Source: Populus alba (Eukaryota > Streptophyta > Magnoliopsida > Malpighiales > Salicaceae). Taken from it: 64,000 nt of DNA. Location of the stretch: assembly GCF_005239225.2 (NCBI RefSeq), contig NC_133299.1, positions 15,976,511 to 16,040,510 of the forward strand, given 5' to 3'. A model generated the notes under the pieces. It was given only the letters and a program-made list of their open reading frames with translations, was not told the DNA's origin and did not search any database. Each line of letters begins with the position of its first letter. Within the stretch, counting starts at the first letter, position 1. The translations under genes were made by a program, and so were the position numbers. Below, one piece after another: positions 1 through 12,800 of the stretch.

Positions 1-2219
1 GTGCACCTCTTATGGCGTGTTTGACATGTACGACCGAATCAAGCTCTCCTTTGTGATCATGATAGTAATAAAAATCTAATCGACATCGCAATCATGGTAG
101 TGGTTATCCCCTTGGCATTGGCTGGGGCGGTTTATGCGACGTCGTCGTCGACCCCCCTCCAGCCATTTTCTATGAGCAACACCTCTGACCTCTTATTTAT
201 TTGATTTCTACATTTATCAGGGTCGATTCAGATAGACTTGATAACATAAAAAAAAATCTTCCGATTAAATATATTTATGTGATAAGGTAATTAATTCAAA
301 CTTGACGATCTCTCCAGCTTAACTGGAGTTTTACATCCTAAATAATCATACATTGTCACGTAGAGGAAATTATTGTGAAAGTTACAGGAGTTGCTACTAA
401 ATTCCAAAATGTTTCTCATTTTCCTTTTTAATTTCTCTTTTATAATATCCTAAAAAAATCCTAAAAAATGTTTCTCATTGTCACCTTTTATTTAATTTAT
501 AGTTCATGAGTTTTATTTATGAAGATAAAGGATTAAAATGTTGATAAATGTCTGATATATATATATTATATATATATTAATGTTAATAAAAATATGACTG
601 GTTTTTTTATAAACATTATAGATGGGTGCAAGGAGAATAAAATTTAAAATATAGTTATGGCTAAGGATAGATATTTCCGGCTGAGAGTAAGGTTTTTCAG
701 GGGTATTTTGGAACCTTCTCTTTGTTCAAAAGAGCACGTGTGTGGCTTCATGATATTATTATCAATGCCGCAATTGAAAATCGACAAGAGGCGTAGTCAA
801 ACGACCCATCAAATTTTGGGGATCTATCTCAGCTGATTTTGATTCCAATCCACACGCTCAAGGCTGAGAAGGCGTGGCCAAATCGTAGCCATCAATGGAA
901 AAAAAAGAGTCAAGAACTCAAAGACAGAAAAACCAAGGGCGAGGGCGGTACTGTTCAACCAACAACAATACAGAGCGAGAGTGTTAGGGCCATGGCGAGA
1001 TACATATCGAATCAAGCAAAAAGGCATAATATTTGATCTTCAGATGGCCTCCTGCGCGCTCTCAGAATATCAATCAGTTCATACTTTAAGGATGCTTCTG
1101 GGTACTGTTCAGGAAGAGGAGCTGTCTCTGACTTTTTATGGCCATCTAAAAAGCAATGGAGGAAAGAGGAGAAGACGCGCTCTGGCCTCTGCTTTGATGG
1201 TGATGGGCATCAAAGCAGAGGAGAACCATTGTTATTAATAATAAAAAACACGAGCTTTCGTTTTAGTGGGAAGGAGAACCATTCCACCATTGCTTTCCTC
1301 CCTCCGATGTACGTAGTAATATAATGAGAGATACCACACTGTGTAGAGAGATGGAGCAGAGATTCTTCATTAATTATGGCTACCATTTCATAATCAAACA
1401 AGCATCGCCTTAATTTCTTTTTATCTCCTCTTCCTAGCTAGAATTCCCACCTACTTGTCTATTCTCTCTCTCTCAACCACCCCGTGCCATGATTCCTGCT
1501 TTTCTAATTAACTTAACCCTAATTAATTAACCCAAGTAAATACATGTTGACAAGCATCCTTGCGGCGGCGACGTTCGCCAACTTCCGATTATAAGAGCAT
1601 GGCATGATGTTTACAACATTCAGATTTATTTCCTTCTTCTTGATGATGATGTTGTTTTCATCCATGCTCAAGGACCGCGTTAACTGTGACAGCTGTGAGA
1701 TGATTCTTTGTCATCCACTTCCTTTCTTGATGCCCGGCATCAATGGCTGCACATAAAAAGGCATAAAAAAATCACACCGACGTCCCAACTAGCACGACTA
1801 CTTTTTAGCTGGATGCTCGCCTCAGTTTACCACCAACCAACCCACTGAAAGCAGATATTGATCTCTTGATTCCCATCCTCTTCCAAAGTTGAGATGAAAT
1901 ACAGGGACGCAATTTCAACTGCAATAAAACAAGTACTGAATCATATCACAATGACAAGCAGCATTATTCAAACCATGCCCATGAAACCCAGGGGTATCTT
2001 CCACACATGTATGTTGTCATTTGACCACCAATATTTATAGCTCAAGTCAATTGGGAAAATGAAGATTTCAAGATCTGGATATGAAAGCTAGCATGTGTGA
2101 CTCCTAGCTAGGAGAAGATATTAGCAGCATCATATCTTTAAAGAAGCATGGATTAAGACAGCAAGATGGAAGATTGGTGGGACACTGACATGAGACACTG
2201 TTCATTCACATCGTAAATA
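1..2219. other. Intergenic DNA, no gene recognised
   Basis: AT-rich intergenic sequence. Short open frames around 840-1240 and 1210-1400 resemble no known protein and have no convincing splice partners. A perfect 14-bp palindrome (CTCCTAGCTAGGAG) lies at 2101-2114. I see no RNA gene or clear mobile element. Confidence 0.6.
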
Positions 2220-3110
2220 ATTGAGTTGAGAAACTTAAATAGTTGATGGTTCAGGCTTTAATTATTATTTTGTATTTTATTTAATGGGTTATAAATCTAA
2301 TTATTTATTTTAATTAAGATTTTAATATTTATATCATATTTTTTCAAAATATTAAACAATTTAGATTAATTGATAAAATAACATATTATTTTGCATTTGA
2401 ATTTTCTCTTCTTCCTAGTTTTTTTTCCCTACTTTTAAGTCTTGGTTTCCTTCCTTCTTTCTTTGTTTTCGGCATCAACTTTGATATTATAACACAAACT
2501 TTTAATTGTTATTAAGTTAATCAATCTCCTCCTCATGGTTGTGAATTTTTTTTAAAATTCAACACATTTTCTAAACCCTAGAAATTAAATTATATATATA
2601 GAATCATGGTCAACAGCTAAAAAAAATTAATCTCTTTAAAATCCATATCTGAAAAAAAAAGAATCACACTCAGCTAAACACACTCTCATGTTTATTTTCC
2701 CCCGAACCCTAGCCATCATCCATATTTTCCGCCAGCTATCCACCATAGTTTCTGCCACCCCGGACCAGTGGATCAACCACCTCCAGCCGACCCCCTTGCC
2801 CACCATTCACATTCACTGCCCAGACCACCACCTAAAATCTTTGGCCGAACACGCGATAACAAGAGCACCAACAGAGAAAAAGTACAGAGACATTAATTTG
2901 TCTTACAGAGAAATAAATGCAAAGGGCTGGTTCACGTCTTGAAAGAGAGACATTGATGGGATATGTTTTAAGCTTTTTTGCTCTTGATGCCAAGTGGAAG
3001 GCGAAACAAAAGCGGTGGAGCAATTTGTCCTGTGAAAAAAAATAATAATAATCGAAGATAAATACCAGCGGGACACCAACCGCATCAATCAGCTGTGGCA
3101 GTTTCAATCT
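2220..3110 (+). repeat. Diverged LTR-like repeat (probable solo LTR remnant)
   Basis: Positions about 2239-2480 align clearly with 33740-34010. They share an ATTTTATTTA box, a TATA-like TTTAATATTTATAT, an AAACAATTT-like stretch and then a pyrimidine-rich block of CTTC and TTTC. The region then changes to a locally C-rich block (2690-2860) atypical for its surroundings. This layout (TATA-like box, pyrimidine tract, GC-richer leader) is that of an LTR with its downstream part. No coding domain and no target duplication could be identified, so the boundaries are approximate. An open frame at 2688-2942 is probably incidental. Confidence 0.4.
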
Positions 3111-4011
3111 CTTCTTTATTTATTTCTTTTCTTTTCACTTTCTTCCACAACGTCTTTCTCTGTAACTTTTATTCGCAATTTTTCTGTCTTGATTACAAAA
3201 TAGTTAGAAATTAATTAATAAATAAATAAAAAGGAGAAAAAATTAAGTAAGCGAAAGCAAAAAAACAATTGACATTATTCGGGACATCATGATGACAGCT
3301 TCATAACATCAATGGCAATTCACATGATCCAAGTAGTTTATCGTTAATATTAAGTAATTTGATTAATAAATTACTTAAATTTTGATTTGTTGAAGTTTTT
3401 TTTTTCCGACAATACAATTGTTATTCAACTTATAATTTATAGTATTCTTTTGTGACTAAAAAACATTCTCATCTTGCATCATAAACCATATAAATCAGTG
3501 TTTCCCAATCATTTATATCTATTATATCTATTCAAGTGACATCAAATAAGGTTATGTAATGCAATAATTTCAATCCTTTAGAATTCAATATAAAATCCAG
3601 CATATATAGATATTAGAAAACATTTAGTTTAAATAACTTCAACAACAGAAGATACGCATTTATGTTTACATGCTAAAACAAAATAATATTACAATTTAAA
3701 ATGCAAATATTATGCTTAGTCTATATGATCAAAAGATGATGTAAAGTGAATCTATTCTTGGTTTGATTGTGATTATCATGAAACAAAATGCAATATTTAA
3801 TATATCTTCTAGGAAATAATCAAGTGAATAGTTAAAAACATTTAAGATTATAAATAAATTCCTTTTTTATTTCATTTTCATTCTTATTTCCAACCGTTAC
3901 ATCAATCATCATAATATCATAAATCATTAAAGGATTCAAGCCTATTAAGCTAATATTAATTCTAAATTCATATTTCTAATCGTTACGTGAAACATGATTT
4001 CAATTAGAACA
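3111..4011. other. AT-rich intergenic DNA
   Basis: Strongly AT-rich sequence without a gene, structural RNA or clear repeat that I can recognise. Confidence 0.6.
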
Positions 4012-4520
4012 TGTTGATACCAATGACTATCATTGGTATCAATAGTTTTCCATTCTGGAAACAATTAATTAAATTCAGTTCCTGTTGATATCAATGACTA
4101 TCATTGTATCATTAGTCTTTCATTTTCAGAAATGACTAATTAAGTTCAGTTGATACCGATATCAATGATTATTATTAATATTATTAGTCTTTTATTTTTC
4201 AGGAATGACAAATCAAGTTCAATTAATGCTAATATCAATGACTATCATTAATATCATTAGTCTTCCATTATTTGAGAATGACTAATCAAGTTTAGTTAAT
4301 GCTAATATCAATAACTATCATTGATACTATTAGCCTCTTATTCTTCGAGAACTACTAATCAAGTTCAGTTAATGTTGATATCAATGACTATCATTGATAT
4401 TATTAGTCTTTTAATTTTGAAAACGATTGATCAAGTTCAAGTAATGCTAATATCAATGACATTAGTCTTTCAATTCTAGGAATGACTAATTAAGGTAATG
4501 TCGATATCAATGGTATCCCT
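4012..4520. repeat. Minisatellite of about 73-bp hairpin-forming units
   Basis: Seven or so imperfect tandem copies of a roughly 73-bp unit. Each starts with a variant of TGATATCAATGACTATCATTGATATC, followed by ATTAGTCTTTCATT, a GAGAATGACTAATCAAGTTCAGTT-like tail and AATG. The first half is an inverted repeat: GATATCAATGA, spacer CTA, TCATTGATATC. In the first unit both arms changed together (GATACC on the left, GGTATC on the right), keeping the pairing. Later units are shortened (near 4450) or carry mismatches. Confidence 0.8.
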
Positions 4521-4622
4521 GCCAACATATGATAATTTTATTTTTATTAATTGTTTTTTATTTTTAACAAAATCTTTGAATCCTTGCACAAAATTCCCTA
4601 AGTTAAACCTTTCGATTAATTT

Positions 4623-4624
<2 letters not shown>

Positions 4625-4664
<40 letters not shown>
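4625..4664. repeat. (AT)n microsatellite, 40 bp
   Basis: Uninterrupted alternating A and T immediately downstream of the minisatellite array. Confidence 0.95.
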
Positions 4665-4666
<2 letters not shown>

Positions 4667-6284
4667 AATTTTCATTCTTTTTTTTAATTCAATATCAACC
4701 GGACATAATATTTTAAATAATTTTCCTCCCTCTCCTTGTATGGCCCAATGTGATCGAAACATGCAATAAAGGGAACCATGAGTTCCTTTTCGTTTTCCTT
4801 TAATTTTCCACATTAATTTGTCATTGGTAGGTACTTAGAACAACCTGAAATACAATTTATATGCCAATTTGAAAAACTATTCTCCCCCTCCCATCATAAC
4901 TACTTGACCGAAACTATGGCTAATAAAGGAGGCGAGATTTTTCTTCATTTTGCCTCAAATTGATACTTTACCCATTGTTTATTTACTTTAATAAACATGT
5001 TTCAAGCATTAAACTAGTCATTAAAACAATCAATTCCTCTAATTCAATTTTTTCATAATGCTAAACAATACATAATCCAATAAAATCCATGGTAAAACTT
5101 TAAATTAAGCTTTGATTAAGGTTGCTCACCTCTTAACCACAATTTTTTAGGAAGAAAATGGCAAGAAAACAAGTTTTTCCCTTCCCTTCTCTCTCCCTTC
5201 CTTTTCTTCTCCAAACCGTCCCCTTTGAAGCAGCTATTTCCATAGTTTTTCCTTCACTTTCCTAGCTAAATCTCCTTCTAACCCATTTTTTATCTTTTAT
5301 TTCAAGTGTTTGCTTGAGATTTTAAAAGAAAAGTTGAAGAAATTTGGCAAAAACAATCCCCCTCTTTCTTCTCCCTAATGGCCAGTCACTCTTGACTTCT
5401 TTAAAAAGCCAATAATATATTTATATCACTCATATACTACAACTTACAACCATGTCATTTTCTTTTAAAGTCGAGTGTTTTCCCTGTCCCTTTACCTAGT
5501 TATTTAAATCGCATTCAGAAGTTTTAATCCATAAAACTATATTTCTAAAATAATTATCATTGCCATATTTATTATATTATCATTTTATTTATTTTTTATC
5601 TTAACTAGGATTTACAATTATTGTGTGCAAGTGTATGAACTCAATACTAAGAATTTTAGTGACCTAAATAAAGATAATGTGCAAGAAAATGGACTTAACA
5701 CTATTAATCCAAATAAGTCTTAAAAATAGATTAATAAAGAATATAATGATTTTTGTTTAGTGGTAGAGGAAAAAGTTTTAGGGAACTATAATGGAATTGC
5801 CTGAAAAAATAAATGTGGTGTTAGACAAGTTTCACGATATTAGTCCTCTTAAACTACTTAAACTACTTGATTCCCCACTTTTCATACTTTATATCCAACA
5901 CATCATAGATTTAGATCAACATATTGAGCTCTAAGTTCCTAACGGTTTGGATTTCGCTAAACCTTTGTTGACATTTTGTTTTTAATCTCTTCTACTCTTA
6001 ATGAAAGCCTGTGGTCATATCATTTCTTTCTTTTCCTTTTCACTTCATGCTAAGTAAAGCTCATCTAAGGCAATGGTTAGTACATGATAAACAGTCATGC
6101 AGATTGACACACATCACTCACAGGTTTTAAAATGTTTACCACGTATGGAAGATGAAAAGTGCTAAGCAATGTTTGCTAGGAGTTAATAGCAAGCAAGAAT
6201 TGCAAGTTAAGTAACAACAGGCAAACCAGGTGCACAAACTAGGCATATATTTGGGGACGCAGGTGTAGAAAGCCTTGGAACAGA
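4665..6284. other. Intergenic DNA, no gene recognised
   Basis: AT-rich with some pyrimidine tracts (about 5160-5240). No coding frame, RNA gene or mobile element recognised. Confidence 0.55.
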
Positions 6285-7290
6285 GCATATGATTCAAATG
6301 ACCACAGGTCAAATGAAGAACTAAAAATGTTGGAGATGACGAGTAAAATGATAACGACTGAAAAATTCTAAAAGATGCACCCTTTAAGAAGTTTTAAAGT
6401 AGTACATGTTGAGATCGGTGATAGAGGAAACTAGCTGACATAATCAGGTCCTTCATTAGAAGGGAAAAAACAAAAAAAAGAACATCAAATTAACAAATAC
6501 AAAGGATCCCTTGAGGATAATCCAGTTGGTGCGGAATTACATGGGATAGTTACAGAAGTATTTAAGCACCTACTGGCATGAGATAAAAAAAAATTGAGTA
6601 TGAAATTAAAATTACACTTATATGGAAATGCCTAAGGTGGAGAGTGGTGCAAAAAGGTGGTGCAGAATGGAAAAAAGAAGATAAAAGGGCACTGACAAAA
6701 TAAGAAATTCATAGCTATGAAAAAATTCAGAAACACAGAAGAGCCTAAAATCAATAATGATTCAAGCGACCACAGGTGGAGAAATGGTGCAGGACCAGGT
6801 GGAGAGAGACTTCAAACATAAAAAATGATTCTAATATTCACTGGCCACATGAAGAACTAAGAATGTCAGGATAGATGAGTAAAATGATAATAATAGACAC
6901 ATTCCAGAAAAGCATCATTTTAGAAGTTTTAAGGTAGCACAAGCTGAGGGCAGTGATAGATGAAATTAGTTGGGACAGTAAGATCCTTCCTTTGGGGGGG
7001 CGGGGGGGATTCAAAACAAAGGGTCCAGTACAATTTGATGGTATATAATGACATAGGATAATAACAAAAGTCTGTACAGGCAGGCAGGCAGGTACATGAT
7101 CAAGAAATAGAATGTGAAATTACACTTGTAAGAAAATGCTGAAGGAGGAGAGTGGTGCAAAAAGATGGTTAATAAGACGAAAAGAAAATCAAAGGTCTGT
7201 CAAAATTAGAGACCAGTAGTTATGTGAAAATGCAGAATTAAACCATAGAAGACCCCAAAATGAATAATAACTGTGCACCAATACTACAGA
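6285..7290. repeat. Ancient tandem duplication, about 0.5 kb unit, two copies
   Basis: Two diverged direct copies. Unit 1 (about 6285-6823) and unit 2 (about 6824-7290) share in the same order: GAAGAACTAARAATGT (6315 and 6851), GAGTAAAATGATAA, TTAGAAGTTTTAA-like blocks, AGTGATAGA, ACACTTRTA, and GAGAGTGGTGCAAAAA (6640 and 7148). Offsets range from 536 to 508 bp, so indels have accumulated. Neither copy has a convincing open frame. The block lies beyond the 3' end of RPL17. Confidence 0.7.
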
Positions 7291-8173
7291 GGCTCAATTT
7301 GTGAAGTTGAATAGAATAGCAAGTTCCACTGTAGAGTACAATTGCCAGAGAATGAAGACAAGGAAATCTGACAAAAGCTCAAATTCAGAGAATTTAAAGC
7401 TACGATGTTCATGAAAATCCAAGTAAAAGGAAAGGTAGAAGCAGTGATGTAAAAAAAGAGGTAAGTGGAGGGGAATTTTGTTGCCAGTCTTCAGAGTTTA
7501 AAGTTGATTAGCAGGATGGAGTGCTACATTTCTCTACAGAAGCTGCACTACAAATTAATATACTCCAAAAGTTAGGTTTATGACGTTGATTTCTCACTTT
7601 TCCTAGTTTGTTTTCATCTTGAATCTATTAAAAAGGGTGAAGATCAAACTGTCCATCCTTTTAACATGCTACTTTCTAAAAAACTCATCTCAAAAACCAA
7701 AGAATTAGCTGAAGACCAGGTTCTTGTGTATGGATTGATACTATCATTACACATATAGTAAGGAAACCAAAGGATCAAGAGACAGGACCGTCATCCAAAT
7801 CACAAGAGATTCTCTCCACTCAAGGAAGAGAAAAAAAGGAATAGAAACGTGTATCGTATACACCCTGCAATTTGAGAATATATGGATTTGAGTCATGATA
7901 GGTTCTTTTGAACATGTTGCTACGGTAGTATTCAGACCAATCAGTATAACATATCCAAAAGGCCAAATGCAAGTTTAGGCTAAAATAAGTCAGCAACATC
8001 GACTCAATACGTATAGAACATGTCCAAAATTAAGTAAACAGCTAAATCATAATGCACCATTTTCATTGCACATAGCTCTATCTCAAAAATGGTAAATATC
8101 AATACAAGCATATGGTTCAGCAAACAGTAATATCAAAATAGAATGCAAGAATAAGCTGAGTAAAAGAAAACAC
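7291..8173. other. 3' flank of the RPL17 gene, no other gene recognised
   Basis: AT-rich sequence downstream (minus-strand sense) of RPL17. The gene's 3' UTR should lie next to 8173. No other feature recognised. Confidence 0.5.
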
Positions 8174-9004
8174 CTAGACAAGTTCAATATAGGCCATGGG
8201 TGCGTTATCCCCTCGTCTCGGTAAAGTTCTAATAATTCTGGTATATCCACCATTTCGTTCCCCGTATCTGTCGGGGACCTCAGCAAATAAGGCATGGACG
8301 ATCTGCTTTTCATAGATGAAGCCGAGAGCCTGTCTCCTTTTGTGGAGAGAACCATCCTTAGCCAAAGTGATCATCTTGTCAACATACTTCCTCATGGCAC
8401 TGGCACGTGCTCTGGTGGTCTTGATGCGACCATGCTTAAGGAGCTGAGTGGTGAGGCCTCTGAGAAGTGCTCGACGCTGGTCTGGTGGGCGATTGAGCTT
8501 GGGAACCCGCCTGCCATGCCTCATGGCAAAAAAGCGAGAACCATTATCAACGTCAGGGAAGACATGCCCACAGGTGACATTGTCTGTAAGTAGAACACAC
8601 AACAGTCAGAATGGTAATCTGAAACGGCATAACCTTAAGGCAAAAAAAATTCCCTAAACCCTAAATTTGGAATCAAACAGGTAGTAGTAGCATTACAAAT
8701 AGGTAATTGAAAGAATAGTAGAGAAATTACCGGAGAAACCAAGGGAGAGAAGAGGGTTAAGAACGGTGAAAGAGCGAGTAAGGACTGGTTGTTGCCGTTG
8801 TTGGCGGCGAGGCGAAGAGAAGCTGATGCTTTTGTGGAAGCATTGGCGACCAGGTGATGATGGGAGTCGAATGGTGGCTGCGGCACTCGTTGAAGAAGAA
8901 GAATAAGGAGGAGAAGGAAGGGAAGACCTGAGAGAAGCCATGCTCCATCTATGACTGCTAGTGCTAGGAGAAGCGTCCACTGTCACTGCCACTGCCACGG
9001 CCAT
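8174..9004 (-). CDS. RPL17: Plastid 50S ribosomal protein bL17c (RPL17), two exons
   Basis: Encodes chloroplast large-subunit protein bL17, which binds 23S rRNA near the exit-tunnel side of the ribosome. Exon 1 is 9004-8731 and exon 2 is 8583-8174. The intron (8730-8584) has GT..AG ends and splits a codon after its first base, giving 227 residues. Residues 1-about 100 are rich in Ser, Ala, Arg and Pro with almost no acidic residues, as in a stromal transit peptide. The bacterial-like core starts near Met112 ([13 protein letters not shown]), continues with [20 protein letters not shown] and [10 protein letters not shown], and ends in a 116-residue domain of normal bL17 size. The frame stays open upstream of 9004, but the Met at 9004 gives the expected alanine-rich transit-peptide start; a second Met (MASLRS) lies 20 or so residues on. 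The upstream region carries TGGGCT motifs and the intron a telo-box, both common in plant ribosomal-protein genes. Confidence 0.95.
8656..8664. promoter_or_regulatory. Telo-box (AAACCCTAA) in RPL17 intron 1
   Basis: An exact AAACCCTAA within the only intron of RPL17. Telo-boxes are known in 5' regions and first introns of plant ribosomal and translation genes, usually with site II (TGGGCY) elements. Function here is inferred. Confidence 0.5.
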
Positions 9005-9146
9005 TGATAATGCCACTTCTTCTACTACCACTGTTTGGCTGGACTTGTCTCTTCGTCTCTCAAGGTTTTCAAGGAAGGAAGGAAGGATTGGATCAGATGA
9101 GAACGGATAAAATGAGAGGACAAGGATTTTACTCACTCCAAATCTT

Positions 9147-9167
9147 TGGGCTGAGCTGGGCTGGGCT
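9147..9167. promoter_or_regulatory. Cluster of three TGGGCT site II-type motifs upstream of RPL17
   Basis: TGGGCT occurs at 9147-9152, 9157-9162 and 9162-9167, about 145-160 bases upstream of the RPL17 start codon. Site II elements are typical of plant housekeeping and plastid-ribosome genes and are bound by TCP factors. The regulatory role is inferred from position and motif. Confidence 0.5.
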
Positions 9168-9227
9168 GGGATTTTCTTCTGCATTGCGTGATTTACTACA
9201 CTAGATTCCAGAAAAGAAAAACATATT

Positions 9228-9375
9228 GAATTGTTTTTAAGAAAAAATATTTTTGAATAAATTTAATTTTTTTTTACTTTAAATTAATAATATTTTTGAT
9301 GTTTTCAAATTATTTTGATATTATAATATTAAAAATATTTTTAAAAAATATTACTGTAAAACATTTCAGAGTAAA
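9228..9375 (-). repeat. AT-rich dispersed repeat, copy 1 (reverse orientation)
   Basis: Reads on the minus strand like the repeats at 24665-24815 and 50311-50520: runs of ATATTTTT and AAAATTATTTT, then a TATTAR(C)ATATCAAAATGATTT-like block, then AAAAATATTAATTT. The family resembles a very common Salicaceae short interspersed element. Confidence 0.55.
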
Positions 9376-9803
9376 AATATTTTTAAAAACAACCATTATT
9401 TAATATATTTTTTAAATTTATAATATCTTGTTTATAATCATTTATTTAAAATATTTTTTTCTCTAATGGCGAACTTTTTAAAAAACTACAATTATCACCT
9501 GCCACTTGTGTTTTGTCCATGCTACTTTGCCTTCTTTATATATATATTGATTTACTGAATTTACACTCTCCTTTGTTGTCAAGTCCAGCAATCCGATTCA
9601 GCGCCCTTGATTGCAAATTCCAAGTGTCAACAGGCGATACATAAATCAAGGCATCTGGTCAAACAAATTCCATTTTCCAATCGTTTTGCTTTTGTATTAC
9701 CAAAGCCCATTGGTATGGTCCTTATGTCGTTTTATGCACTCCTCGTGAACTTTGTTACTCCTACTGTTCTAGACTTTGTCCATCATTTTTAATCCAACAA
9801 ATA
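9376..9803. other. Intergenic spacer
   Basis: No gene recognised. A short open frame at 9607-9792 resembles nothing known. Confidence 0.5.
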
Positions 9804-12800
9804 TGGTCATTATCAATATGTTTTTATATATATTTATCAATAAATATTAAATAAAAAATATATATAAGCATAATTTTTTTTAATTTTCAAATTTGTTCGG
9901 CTGGCACGCGCACCAAACATGTTTTAATAAAGGCATGCTTGGTTTGATGCTAAGCAGACTCAACCTTGAATGAGCTTAAATCTATCATAGTCTATCATGT
10001 TTTTAATTTTTAGTTGGATAAAATGAGTAGAATACAACTCACAATATAGCTTAAAATATCACAAAGATAAAAAGTTACACTTTAGCCAATTTTTCTCCAC
10101 AAAAAAACAAAACGCATGAAATACAAATACACCATGAAACTTTCAAACAAAGATTCATAATTTTTATTCTCCACTGCATATATATTTTTAGAACATCTTT
10201 CTATAATATTATTATATTTTTTCTCTATAAAAATATGTTTATTTAAGCATCAGAAAAGCCCTTACCTCTATCAAATAAAATCTTTTGCACGTATTAGCCA
10301 CAAGTCCCCTGGTTAGGGAGAATGGATGAGATTATTAGAACCAATTGATTAATAGACTATCTAACCCCGGAGCATTGTTCCTAGGCTATTTGGATTTTTA
10401 GGAGTGATGTTGTATATGAGAAGACTAATAAAAAAAGCCATCAATTTCTTTTATAAAACTTGCTTTTAGCATTTCCAGGGCATTTCATGGCGCACAACCA
10501 ATGCCCTCTTAAGCTTGTACGCGGCCCAACTCGTTGCCGCGGACACTCTTATCCAGCAAGAGCTTCAACACTTATTAATCATATGCAAGTCCTCACCCAA
10601 GTTGTGTTAGCAACCTAAAGGCAAAATCAAATCTTGCCACCCCTAACAAGTCTTAACACTCTCAACAACACACAATGTCTTAACGTTACGACCACCAATT
10701 ACATAATAAGTCTGCAAAATGATTACACTACCCAATGGAGACCAATAAGGATAATATTCATGAAAGTCTCTTATAGGATTATTGTCACACATATGCATAG
10801 AGTAAATACTCAAAATGTACTTTTTCTAGTTAATATAGAACAAACATCATTCATTGTAATTGTCATTCTATGCCAAGCTCTCTAGGCTCCCAAGAGCCTA
10901 ATAAACAAAAAACTAAAATACAATCTATGCATAAGAATACCCATGAGAAAGTTTATAGCCCCAACCAATGAAGAGTTTCTTCTTTGTCTAAACACATATT
11001 AAGCATTCGACTCCATGAATACTATATTTCCATGAAAACGAGTTTGGACAACTATGATGACTTGGTCGGCCTAAGGAAGCATGTATAAAATATACACAGT
11101 AGCTTGGAGTTGATCATTTAATACCGTGACTCAATGTGCAAGAAACTCCCTACAATCTTTAAAGGATCTACGCATGTTTGGTACAATAACTTGAAACCAA
11201 ACTTCATTGAAGGATTCAATGACTTATGAGCCAAGGTAGCAGCATGTTTTAACACCAACATGCCAAAAAAAAAAAAAACTCTATAAATCTTTTTAGTGTT
11301 GCCTAATAAGAAGGAGAATATACACGGGTATATTTGAGGAGATTTGACGAGGAGATATTCAAGGTTAAAGAATTGATTGGGTTAATGGCCTTAAAATCCT
11401 TGGTAAGAGGATTAAGGGAACATGTCTTCTAGAAAAAACTTTATGCCTTACAAGATAAAAGCTTGTTCAAAATAAAACAATTCATGAAAAATCACATATG
11501 AGTTAAAGATGACAGTTTGCTATGATATGGAACTTTTTATTTTTATAAGGAAAACCAGTGTAATTGACCTTTTAAGTGAAGTAATCAAGGTATTCTAAAC
11601 AAACATCTTAATATCACCTCGACATGTTTTCTTTTAAGAACCTTCTTTATACTTATCACTCAAATTACCTTAAGATATATAATCCTTGATAAAAATATAA
11701 GTTTCTTGAATATGAATGACTTATTCAAAATAAGTTTTTCATTTTCTCTAAGTAATGGCTAAAAGCTCCTCAACACTTATCCTAAAAATGTGCAATTCTC
11801 CTAGAAATGGATGGACGTAATCTTCCTAGTGCTACATGCATTACTCTTAAAGGGATGGATGTAGTCTCCCTAGTGTCTATATGTATCACTTTTTAAGGGA
11901 TGAACATAGTCTCTCTAGTGTTATATACACCACTCTCCAGGTAATGGACGTAACTATCTTAATGCTATATGCACCAATTTTCAAGGAATGAACTTGGTTT
12001 TTCTAGTACAAATAAAAACACCATCTAATCACCACTTTTTAGTGAGGGGCTCTCATGCCCTGATGATTATTTTTTAGTAGAGGGCTTTTAAGCCAATGAC
12101 AATGCTGGGAAAACTATAGGCTCTCACTCTTCAAATATCCTATAATCACTTAGAAATTTCTAAGTATATGTTCACTTTTATTGGGTTCCATATATCCACT
12201 TAAGAATTTATATAGATGATGGGCATGAAAACCTAATCTCTTAGAATTTTTCTAAATACAGATTTTTGGTCTTTTATGTTTGAACGAATTTTTTTTCCAA
12301 TCAAGATGCATATTTTCAAGTTTACCCTCTTTTTATTCGAGCAAAACTCACCACTCTAAATGAACTGGGAGATTAATTTATGTCTTTGCATATTATATCA
12401 CAAAAATTAAAGGGCTACTGATGAGCTAAGATTTTATTAGTATATTTTTACTAATAAATCACAAATAAAAAAAACCATACAAGTATAAATTTTCTTTAAT
12501 TTTTGGGTGCGTTGGGCTAGCACGTGGCAACACCAAACATGTCACAGTGAAGGTGTGTTGAGTTTGGTGTTAAATAAACCCAAACTCGATTGGGCTTGAT
12601 AGTGTGCCAAGCCAAGCCCCAAAAGGGCTTAAATCTATCATGGTCTGTTATGTATCCATCTTTTAGTTGGATAAAATGAGTGGAATGCAGCTCATAATGT
12701 AATTCAAAAATATCATAAAGATAAAGTTACATTATAACCCACTTTCTCCATAAAAAGGCAAAACTCATTGATTATAAATACACCATGAGACCTTCAAAAT

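Noticed and set aside
839..1238. Overlapping short open frames on the plus strand
   Set aside because: No family resemblance, purine-rich composition, no splice partners and no clear promoter.
2101..2114. Perfect palindrome CTCCTAGCTAGGAG
   Set aside because: Short AGCTAG-type palindromes are frequent in this genome; nothing near it suggests a function.
2688..2942. 84-codon frame (MFIFPRTLAIIH...)
   Set aside because: Lies in an LTR-like repeat; looks like translated leader sequence, no known domain.
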